Part shown: one piece after another, positions 35,199 to 45,816 of the stretch
How the letters are laid out: each line of letters opens with the position of its first letter
How positions within the stretch are numbered: position 1 is the first letter of the stretch
NCBI GenBank assembly: GCA_003956705.1
Contig: QZCP01000069.1
Span: 52,043-116,042, forward strand
Length of the DNA stretch: 64,000 bases
DNA from: Brevipalpus yothersi
Lineage: Eukaryota; Arthropoda; Arachnida; Trombidiformes; Tenuipalpidae
Reading direction: 5' to 3'
The notes under the pieces: generated by a model
The model's input: the letters and a program-made list of their open reading frames with translations, nothing else
Told to the model about the DNA's origin: nothing
Databases searched by the model: none
Position numbers and translations under genes: made by a program

Positions 35199-38100
35199 TT
35201 CGTGGACCCATCAAAGCCATGTTTTCGTCTCTCGATGTATCATCTAATGGTGGACAGAATGGATCATGTTTTCATTTCAAGATATTGGTACCTGCGGTTG
35301 CTGCTGGTGCTATCATTGGTAAAGGTGGTGAAACCATCGCTCAAATGCAAAAAGATGCTGGAGCCAGGGTGAAGATGTCAAAGGCAAATGATTTCTATCC
35401 TGGTTAGTTTTCTTTTTGTTCACCAACCACTTTCTTTTACTACCCTATTCTTCATACATACTACCTTAATCATTCTAACCCCATGGACATTGATTCGAAT
35501 CCCTCTTCTCCATCCACCCACTAATTCATCACACACATTTATATATATACACACACTATCTTGACACTACACACTATTATTTTTCTCCTCTTTTTTTTCG
35601 AGGCTATCACCACGTCCACCATAACCATAATACACATCGGATGATGGTGATGACGCCTCAAACCATCCTGTGTGTGTATGTGTGTATATGTGTGTGTTTT
35701 AACCCATAGCACTAACACCTATCCTACATGATTTTTTTTCTCTCTGCCTGTGAGCATTCTTTTTTTGCTAGAATGTTTTTTTCCAACTTTCCTTCCTTTT
35801 TATCATATGTGTGTACTGTCTACAAGACTGTTTTTCTCTCTTTCCTCACCAATTTTTAAACCCATCTTTTTTCCTCACTATTTTCTCTTGCTTGGTCTCC
35901 TCTCTACATCTTAGTCTATGTCTCTTTCTCTCTCTTTTTTGCTCTGTCTCTCTTTCTCTCTTTCTCTCTTTCTCTGTCTCTCGGTCTCTTTCTCTGTCTC
36001 TCTTTGCTTTCCCTTTCTCGTCTCTCTTTCTTTACTGATGATGTCCCTGTCTCTCTCTCTCCCATACACACATACACACTCTCTCTTCCCTATTATCATC
36101 GTCACACCATCAGCCATCTTTTTCTCATCATATAAACACACACACACACATACACATATTGTCCAATAATATTACACAAAAATATTGTTATCATCATTTT
36201 TGAATGATAAGTGTGTGTGGTTTAGAAAACACCTTCCATAAACCTTAATACTTTTAGCCAGCCCCCTGCCGATAGGCTTATTAACCATCGTATCCGGTCA
36301 ATGTCAAACTATCATATCACTTTTTGATACATTCAACGCTCACGTATACTCAATACATACACACACACACACACATACCACTCAAATTTACATCACCCAC
36401 TTGAATCTACCATATGATGAAGATATACACACACAGATTGGTCTCGATATTTTGGTTACACACATTGGCCACTATCATTCTGCTTGTCCTTTACCGGAGA
36501 GAGAGAGAGAGCCAAAATCTTGGTTGCTTCACATGATATCATGTTATCATGTTGTGAAAAAGTGTGTGTGTGTGTGTGTGTATATATACCGGCTCTTCCT
36601 CAATGCTACTATTAACCATTGAAGAGAGTGGTGAAGAAGGAAGATTTCCTCTTCTCTTTCTCTTTCTCTCTCTCTTTCTAACCCACACCTCATGTTTTTA
36701 AGAACATGAGTTGGAAGATCTCTTCTCCTCTCTCTTCTCTTCTCATATATATATCGTCTTATTTTCTGCACCAAGGCTTACGCTAGCATGACGGACTCTC
36801 TCTCTCTATCTATCTTTCTCGACAAAACCTGTAGCCGGCATTTGGTTTCATCATGATCACACACACAGGCCTTCGACCAATCTGAGACACTAAAATATCC
36901 ACTCTAAATGTGCTGTTCGATGCAATCCCAATGTGTGTGTGTGTGTGTGTGTGTGTATTTGCGTGTGTCTGAATGTATCTTTCTCGCTACACTTTCCTTC
37001 TCCTAGAATTCCCAAAATCAAGCACCGTCTCATGTGTTTGCTTTTGCTTTTTATCGGTTTTTTTCATTCACTCTCTGTCTCTCTGCCTCTCTCCTGCACA
37101 CACACACACACACACACAAATTCTCATCTTGTCTCTCTTTTTCTCTACCTTTTCTCTGAAGGAACCACGGAGCGTGTATGTCTAATATCAGGCAGCGTAG
37201 AAGGTATACTTCGAATTCATGAGTTTATTATGGAAAAAATTAAAGAGAAACCAGATCCAAACGCAAAAATGGCGATTGATTTCGACCACAAGCAACCAGC
37301 CGAAAGAGAAAAACAGGTTTGTTACGAGTGTGTGTTACACGCACTCTTGATTATTCACTCTCTAACTGATGGTTTCTGATAAATACCATGATCATCATCA
37401 TCTAGAATCATTAGAATCTATCTATGAGCATGGTGTGTGTTGATCATTCGAATGATTTACTTTTCAATAGGTATTTCCTCTGTCGTCTTGTTGGTGTCTA
37501 GAGGGCTTCTCTTTCCCTTCTGGTACTCTTTAACCTCATACACATGTAATTTTAATGTGATCTTTTTTTTCTTCTTCCTCCTTTTCCTTTTCCACTTCCT
37601 CTACCATGTGTTCAGGTAAAGATATTGGTTCCTAATAGCACTGCGGGTATGATCATTGGGAAAGGTGGAACATTCATCAAGCAAATTAAAGAAGAGTCCG
37701 GAGCATATGTACAAATTTCACAAAAATCACGGGATCACACACTTGCGGAACGGTGTATCACAGTTATCGGTGAGATAGATAACAATAAAAAAGCTTGTGC
37801 AATGATTATATCAAAGATAGTCGAAGATCCACAAAGTGGAAGTTGTCTAACCGTCAGTTATGCTGATTGCACTGGACCTGTTGCTAATTTTAATCCAACG
37901 GGATCGCCGTATGCGAACATTGGAATGTCATCAAGTGGTCAATCTAATGTTACCAATAGTAATCCTAGTTATTCATCAAATGGTAGTCTAAATAGTCTCA
38001 GTCCAACCTTAGCGAATAGTTTCAACAGTCCTCAAGGTACCGGTACGCCTGGTGGTATGTTACAATTTAGCGGTGTTGGTCTTGGACCCACGATACCACA

Positions 38101-40068
38101 AGCAAATTCAACTCAAATGATAGAAAGTATAAAAGCAATGCTACGTGTAAGTGGCTACTCGGAGGAAGCAGTGTCTGAAATATCATCAGCCATGAATACA
38201 CTTGCCAATTACGGTATGCTAGGTTTAGGACTTGGACTCGGTGGTATGTTTAACAACATCAACGGTGCTCCACCAATGATAAGTTCACTAGGAATGGGTA
38301 TGGCCACCTCCACTCCTGTTCCCAACAATTGTGGTCTTGCCATGAGCAATGCTGGAACCAACGCTATGTTCACCCAACAAGCCGGAGTACCAAGCTTGGA
38401 ACCTCCTAATCATTCACATGGTGTGGCTGCTGCTGCAGCCGCAGCCGCTGCCGCTGCTGGTGCCAGTGGTAATGGAATATTCGGCTCAGTGGGCAATGGT
38501 AAGTTGATATAATAATAATTAACTTGAGAAAAAAGAAGAATACGCATATTATCATCGGCTGTTTAGCGTTTCTTGGCTACCCTTACCACTAATACCACTT
38601 CTACCTCTACTTCTACTTCTTCTTCCACTACCGGTTAATCGATCTCGAAAATGTGATGTGATTTTTATCATGATAAGTGTTCCCCATAAGGTGAACTCAT
38701 ATCTGCAGACCTATCGATTAATTGACGATCCTATGTTAATATATGTATTGAGATATATATATGTGTGTGTGTATATATATAAATACTCGAAGAGAGACTA
38801 CAAGTCCCCGTGGCTACTCTTGATTGTAGTCAAGAGAAAGTGCTGGGTATATAACTATGACTGCTCTCTGAGAGTTATGCACACCCTGAACGCATGGTTA
38901 AGACAGCGTTGCATGGTGCGTAACAACCTTACATGTTTGTTTTTGATTGCATTTTTTCTCTCTTTCTTTCTCTCTCCTTTATTTTTCCCTGTCAGTTGTT
39001 GATGTGAAAAAAGAGTCTAAAGAAGAACGATGTTGCACATTCACTGATTGTTTATAATAATTTGGATATACATTCTATTTCCACCCCCTTCTTCCCTGAA
39101 TACTGTTATACACTGCAGTATTGTATCAGTTAATCGGTTATTTGAGATGCTTAACCTCTCTGAACTTTAGCATATTCGATTCGACGCATGCTTAAGGAAT
39201 TCAAAGCTTATAACTATTGCAGTATATTAACTTCGACTGTACTGTGTTTTTTTCGAACTTTCTCACTCTCTCAGCTATGATGATAAAAATCACATCTCGA
39301 GATTGATTAGTGAGTACCATTTGCCACTCAGCTGATTGATTACCAGTCTCTTTCACTCACTCTCTTTCTCTCTCATACACACACTTTTTTCTTTTTCTCT
39401 CTTTTCCCTTTTGGTTGCAATTCTTGTAACTGTATGCGTTAATTGAGAACCCTCAAAATGACTTGTTTAACATTCACATGTCCTGTATATTTTTTTTCTC
39501 TTCTCCAGTCATTTCTAATAGCTCAGCTAGTGCTATGTCCGGCTTAAATCATGGAAGTTTCGGCTCTCCGACTGGGACACGAGGAGGTGGTGCCGCTACT
39601 GATCGCTTGATCATGCCCGACGGTGGGGTATATGATCCTTTTCGACGCTCATCACCATCATTAGGCTCTCCTGGAGCTTCATCATCTGGCGCCACACAAT
39701 TGCCTGTAAACAATAATTCATTCGGTTTGGGAACTGTTCTCAATAGTCCAACATCATTACGTAAAAGTCCTACCCCAACTGACAATAAAGACGCCCAAAC
39801 AGTGGAAGTTGAAATCGGTGACAATATTGTGGGCGCTATCCTTGGCCATGGTGGCAAATCATTAGTTGAAATTCAAAGGATCAGTGGAGCCAGCATACAG
39901 ATATCGAAAAAGGGTATCTTCGTTCCAGGTACCCGAAATCGTTTAGTGACCATAACCGGAAGCCCAAATTCAGTTAACACTGCTCAGTATTTGATCGAGC
40001 AGCAAATCAACGAAGAGGAAGCCAAGAGAGCAAGACAAAACACATTATTCAACGCAGAGAAATTGTAA
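35199..40068 (+). CDS. ps: NOVA/pasilla neuronal splicing regulator with three KH domains
   Basis: NOVA proteins bind YCAY clusters in pre-mRNA and position-dependently promote or block exon use; the fly orthologue is pasilla. Exons: 35199-35402, 37162-37316, 37616-38498 and 39509-40068. Phases agree. From the ATG at 35219 the protein has 593 residues. The first listed exon begins with an acceptor, so an upstream exon is likely and the true start may differ. KH1 (~18-88) has FHFKILVPAVAAGAIIGKGG, KH2 (~114-184) has VKILVPNSTAGMIIGKGG and KH3 (~503-573) has VEVEIGDNIVGAILGHGG, each with a GxxG loop. The long KH2-KH3 linker is Ser/Asn/Gly-rich and contains a 12-residue alanine run. Intron 1 (about 1.8 kb) is CT-rich with CA/TG runs. 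It is divergent from the chemoreceptor gene. Confidence 0.95.
35403..37161 (+). other. NOVA intron splitting KH1
   Basis: 1.76 kb dividing the first KH domain. It is pyrimidine-rich throughout (dense CT/TTTC at 35910-36015 and 36650-36680) and has CA/TG runs near 36140, 36360, 36565 and 36933-36957. No further coding exon was identified, though the pyrimidine tracts could hide alternative acceptors. Confidence 0.7.
37317..37615 (+). promoter_or_regulatory. NOVA intron with tandem UCAU (NOVA-type) sites
   Basis: About 75 nt after the exon ending at 37316, the stretch 37390-37402 reads as overlapping TCATCATCATC, with further CCAT (about 37387) and TCAT (about 37408) nearby. NOVA recognises clustered YCAY, so this is a candidate self-regulatory element. 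Confidence 0.4.
38499..39508 (+). other. NOVA last intron
   Basis: 1.0 kb between the exon after the alanine-rich linker and the KH3 exon. The donor GGTAAGT and acceptor TTCTCCAG are good. The intron holds short CT runs and AT-rich sequence. I see no conserved exon. Confidence 0.7.
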
Positions 40069-40767
40069 TCATCTTACACCGGCTTTCTTGCTTCCTTTGT
40101 TCTTTTCTTCCCTATCCTCCCGAATGTCTCTGTCTTCTTCTCCACCGTCTTTCTCCCCCTTTTTTTCTTCCTATACGTTGTCCTTAATCTGCTTCTAAAT
40201 CATTATTTCAAATCCAGAACTTTATTTTCCTCTCCTCCTTCTCTTCCACCTCCTTCTTCTTACATAAATCCTCTTACTGTTTTTTGTCCGTCTTGCTTGC
40301 TTGTTCTATTTCTATTGCTTGCATCTGTCCTCACTTTCACTTTTCACCCCATATTCCTGTCCTCTCCTCCCTCTGTCGCCTTTTTCTTCATCACATTAAG
40401 CATGCTTAACATAGTGTGATGCTTTATGCGATAAAAAAATCAAAGTAATATTTATAAATGCATCAACATTTTTTGTCGGGTTGAATTGTTATGTTTCCGA
40501 TTCGGGAAAATAGTCACCATCTCTTTCTCTTTCTCTCTTTCTCTCTCTGTTTTTCGCTTTTGCCTGTCACTATCTTGTCCTTCCCATTGCCACACGCTCT
40601 CCTCTTTGCTTAGCCTAATTTAGAGCTCCACGACACACACCTAAAGCTACATGAATCAAGAACCTACTGTTCGAGAAGAAAAACTATTCAAGATTTGCAA
40701 TCTAGTAATTTTAACGCCATCCTCATTGCGTAATCATAATTCTTCGTCGCCAATCGATCGAATACCA

Positions 40768-40815
40768 TACCATACTACACAACACCATATACCATACCAT
40801 ACAATACCATACCAA
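40768..40815 (+). repeat. Degenerate CCATA repeat rich in YCAY motifs
   Basis: Six CCAT motifs occur within about 45 bp in ATACC-type units, about 700 bp after the NOVA stop and on its sense strand. CCAT fits YCAY, the NOVA recognition core. Confidence 0.8.
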
Positions 40816-42030
40816 TTTTCGAATTTTCGAATTAAGAAGAATTGAACTTCAGACACCAGCTAACTCATCGAGGAGGGAGAGAAGTGATACTTCATTATCC
40901 ACCAAGCGCATACAAACACACACACATACATAAATACATACATACATATACCATTTGCATAAAAACATACACACATGAAAAGTGGCATGCATAACAATGT
41001 CCATCATTACATACATACACACACTACTCCTTCTCAACTCATTATAAGCCCATACCGTACATTGAGCACTCATGAAAAAACAACAACAACTAATCAACCG
41101 CCCCCAAATCAACTCTCTACGCTCAGCATACATACATGAATATAGGAGACAACATTAACGAAAATCATATATATAAATTTAAGCAACCATTGGCACTTAT
41201 TATGTCCACCTGATGAAGACACACAAGAAGAAGAAGAAAACAAAACATCATTTTTGTTTAGAATAATGGATTATATTGTCATCAAAGGTCCTTTCTTTTT
41301 GAACACAAGGAAGGGCTCATATGTTCATTTTTTTCTCTCTCTTTCTCAATCTTTTTTCTCCTTCTCATGCTCTCCTCTCCATCCTCTTTTTCTCTATTTC
41401 TACATACAGTGCCTATTTTGGGGGGTAGAATCGGGTAATGTCCATAGATATCATTGAGATTCTGTTACCAAATGACACGAAGCGAAAAAAAAATCATTAT
41501 TGTAAATCGGATAAAAAATGGTAAATGATTCTACTAATATTTGAATTGAAGGGCCAATATATTGTAAAAATATAGGTCTGTGATATCTCATCCAATTTGA
41601 GACAATTTCACGTTTTTCTCTTTCTCTCTCATCTTTCTCTCTCTCTCTCATACACTAGCTCACTTTTGATTATTGCCTCTCTCACACACACACATACATC
41701 CTTCTTTTCTCCCCACTTTTCCTTGAAAAGAAAAAAAAATTTCACAGCATAACTATTACTTCCTCTTATTACAAAAAGTAGAGAAGTGTTATTTCTCAAA
41801 TTGAAGAAACGAAACGAAACAAAAAAAAACGCATGCTAGAACGATGGTAACCTCGTTCTGCACTCACAGATAGCGAGTATGTGTTTACATTTATGCTCTA
41901 CTGTCATATATTCTAGCTCTACTGATTTGAGCGACAATTGACACGTCAAGATAGTCTTGACAAATTGTATTCTAGCGCAAAAATGAAAAATTTCTTTTCA
42001 AAAGAGATAACTTGACTAATATTTCGTCCA

Positions 42031-42033
<3 letters not shown>

Positions 42034-42068
<35 letters not shown>
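42034..42068. repeat. (CT)n microsatellite
   Basis: A perfect CT array, intergenic. Confidence 0.95.
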
Positions 42069-42070
<2 letters not shown>

Positions 42071-43018
42071 AGTCCTTTTACTTTGAATTTACTTTCCTTT
42101 CTTCAACTGATTTATATCAAGTTGATTTTTTTCAATGCGTGTTTATACATATCACTAATAGCTCGCTTTCCCTTCTTTTTTCCGTATCGCCTTCATGAAC
42201 GAATATTGATGCGGAAATTTCTTTTCCTCCACGAATTTCATTGATCATGGACATTGCGATTGTGATCGATTGGAAATTACTCAGCTCGAATGTGAATGGC
42301 CTTCGTAGTGATAGTTGTGTATTTATAGAAAAAACTTGAGCTCTGTTGTGGGTGAAAAAGTATATTCTTTTAAACTGTAAAATTCATGAAATGATGACAT
42401 CTCTCTCACTTGATTCAAGATATCTTGACCTCTTTTAACTAATTGAATTACAAAAAATGTGAGGTAAAATGTGCATCTCCAAAAAACATCGTCTCCTATG
42501 AATCTCTATTTCGATCAGATTTCTAGAGTGATGAAGTTATCGAAGATAAAAAAAAGAAAATTCATCATCGCAATATGAATTGATACGACTCAAGGAATGA
42601 CAATCATCTCTCATTTGTCAGCCTCCTGTAATTTTATTTAACCAGTTGATGAGTCTCTATTTAAAATTCTGAGCTTTGTTATTCTTCAATCCACACTGTT
42701 CATGATGAGATTTGCAATCTTTACGTCCTTTTAGGAGATAACCAATGATCTTTCTGACCAGTTTTTCGATCATGGAAACGTCCGCTCTCGTTAGTCGATT
42801 CGATGCTTTTCTGGGCTATTCTCAGTGCCCTGTGAGTTGTTTGAGGGTACATCAAGATTATATGGAATATCAGTGAGCTTGGGGCTTAATCTACTCGAAA
42901 CGATGAATGAGCTGTGAGTAGATCGATGGAACTTCACTTTCGGTGCTTTCTAAGTCGAATGCAGTACAAGTTCCATTCACACTCTATTTAAGCTCGTATG
43001 TGATCAAGATATCAGGAT

Positions 43019-43131
<113 letters not shown>

Positions 43132-43806
43132 CTGATTATCTTAAGAATTAAGCCCCATTCATCAGATCAGTGTCGGTAAAAATCACTATAGTCTTGAGGT
43201 CATAAAGAGTACACATCAGGTAGGATAAAATAGGCTAGGATCCTTAGAAACATCCAGAACTCATTCATATAATCTTCAACAGGTGATATGAGCTAGTTTT
43301 TTGTTGCAAAATATAAGAAACGAAAGTCTGATGGTACATTTACCCAGCAATGGACATTGATTACCCAGACACCTCTGGACGTAAAATGTAATAAGCAACT
43401 CATTGATTGTCTTCCTTCAAGGAGGATTGAATGTGATTTTATTTCAATTCATCATACACAAAACTTTCCTCTGCAAAAAGTTCTCCTCGAAAGCTCGAGA
43501 TTTTTTACTCTCAGCTCTGATCAATTGAAAGAGCTGCAATCAGTTAATAAGTAACGATTTTATTTCTTGTCCTTTTTTCTACTTATACAGTTTTCAAACA
43601 TAATTTCTGTTGCATTAAGATAACTCTTGCGAAGCTTATGAAGCTTTTCAACATAAAAATAAGTCGACTACAATCTAAATTCAAGTCGAACCTGGATGAG
43701 TCGTGCATATCACGCCCATCGATAATCCGATGCTCAATAGTAGAAAGAAGCTCATTTTAATGATTAATCATTATCAAATCATCAAAACAATTGTTTTTCA
43801 AACAAG

Positions 43807-45057
43807 TGGGTGACAATTGTTACTTTATATTCGTTTCCATCTTTTGATCACCTTAATTTGGGAAGATCACATTTGCAATTTAAGTGCATAGTCGATGACA
43901 AATTTAGTGTAATGGACAAATCAAATAAATATGGTTGTGAAAAAATGTTTTTTGGAACTGCAACTTCCACCAAATCTAGAAACAAAAAAGAGACAATCAG
44001 TAAGTAAGCTTATCTCAATATTGAAAAAATTAATTTGTGTCTGTTGTTAGATTGCCTCTCATCGCCAAACATCGTGCGAAATGAACAGACCTCGGTGCAA
44101 TCTTCTTCCACTGGAACTGTGAGCCCAGGTCTAGTCGATGAACCTAAGCCCAAACCTTTTAGACCAATGAAACGTAAAAGATATAATATTGTGACGAAAA
44201 CTCGGTTGGTGGAAGAGATGCTCCAGTCTGGCTGTAGCATATCCGAATGGTCAAGACAGTCTAAAATTCCGAAAAGAAACTTAAGACGATGGCGAGACAC
44301 ATATCTCACCACAGTGAGTGCTCTGAGTGTATTTCGAGATGAACAGGGAAATATAAAGCTATCATTCTTGGAAAATATTTATAATCAAACAACATTGATG
44401 AAACGATTGGGTCAGTCGTCTGCTATGGCTCAATCGACAGGAGAAACAGCTAATCCAGAGGACATGAGCCATGGTGGATCATCGCAATCGTCGAGTGTTG
44501 GCATGGGTTCAGCCTCTCATCCTTCGATACATCTTGATGCATGTATGATCAATGATGACGATGTGATGAAAAGCCAACAGCGTGCCGGTGATGAGTGTAC
44601 AAAGGCTTTTATCTATGCAAATTCCGATGCTGATAAATCATACAATGAATGTGGGATTATGGATAAGAAAAAAGAGATAAAAGATGACAATGTATGGACT
44701 GGAGTTGGTGCTTTTCCTCCAATATTTCCTTATTATAAATCTGAATATTTTGGGATGAAGGGAGAAAAATCGACTCTAACTGAGACAGATTCCATCGAAA
44801 ATAATAGTGTACAAATTGGGCCATTCACACCGTCGAAGTATAGATTTTGGAAGATCCGTAGGGAGAGTAATGTTCCATCCACAAATATTTATCGAAACTT
44901 ATCACTTGATTGTACATTATCAGATTCCTCCGATCAAGGGACCAATAGAGAATTGAGATCCGATACTGAGCTAAATTCGAATCAAATTACCTCATTGGAC
45001 ATCCAGAAGGCAAATTCAGTTGAAAGTTTTTCGTTTGATCATCATTTTCCATCCTGA
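43807..45057 (+). CDS. Unrecognised protein with a helix-turn-helix-like basic segment
   Basis: I do not recognise this gene. Two exons fit well: about 43807-43999 and 44051-45057, with a 51-bp intron (GTAAGT donor, TTGTTAG acceptor, phase 1). From the ATG at 43912 the product is 364 residues; the open frame continues upstream to an AG at 43805-43806, so an earlier exon is possible. Residues ~66-110 read KRKRYNIVTKTRLVEEMLQS then GCSISEWSRQSKIPKRNLRR and WRD. This pattern (basic start, two helices, IPxxxLRxW recognition helix) resembles homeodomain-like HTH folds of the psq, CENP-B or Brinker type. The rest is polar and Ser/Asp/Asn-rich with no membrane segment. It could be a DNA-binding regulator or a domesticated transposase DNA-binding part. 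It converges on the 45.8-48.7 kb gene. Confidence 0.5.
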
Positions 45058-45816
45058 ATCTCACCGCTATTGTAACACTTATTCTGATCTCGTAATTAAA
45101 TGAATGACTGCTCTAAAAAGCTGTGGGAAAGCTTACTGATGATTGTATTACTATACTAATACATATAAAAATCATTTGGTTTTGTTGAATTTAATGAGAC
45201 AATGGACATTGAATTTGATTCTATGTTAAATATCGATAAATCTGAAACGATTTACAGCAGCTTAACAGTGAATTTTTTTAATTCTCAATTTGGTTCAATT
45301 CCAATTGATAATTTTCTTGGCCACAAAGTTTCTGCTAGGCTCTTGGTAGAAGATATGTCTTGATCACCTTATCTGACCAGGAAGAGATTTGCATTCAGGC
45401 TAAGTTGATTTTGAGAGGAATTGCAAATACTGCTATCGGTGACTTTCAAGGCTGCCCAGATGAAAGATTTTTGAGCCTGGAGGTATCAATACGATCAGTT
45501 GAAGATTGGCTTCTATACAATTCTTCGAAATGGCCACCAAATATGTACCAAAGATAGTTGAATGATCTTTCGTCAAATAGTTGCCGATATCGTGAGGAAT
45601 AGAAAGAGAAAGAGAAAGAGAGATTTGAATATAAGACCAGCTGCCTGGTGGTTAAGGGGTCCAGTTTGGGGCCTTGAATTTTGTATCACTTTCTTTAGGT
45701 CAAATTTTGGCATTTTTAAAGTTTATAAAATTTGTTTCAAATTGGACAAATAATTTTTTTTGGCTATACAGTGATGTGTAATTTTTTTTCCTCCCAAGAA
45801 GGAACACTTAAAACTC
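45058..45816. other. Intergenic between two convergent genes
   Basis: Contains two short open stretches on the plus strand, at 45203-45363 (54 codons from ATG) and 45360-45557, neither with splice sites or family resemblance that I can support. No clear repeats. Confidence 0.5.

Noticed and set aside
43341..43551. Open stretch with acceptor and donor upstream of the HTH-like gene
   Set aside because: Its exit phase does not match the next exon, the join gives an immediate stop, and no family resemblance was seen.
45203..45557. Two small plus-strand open frames after the HTH-like gene
   Set aside because: Too short, no splice context and no recognisable domain; probably chance.
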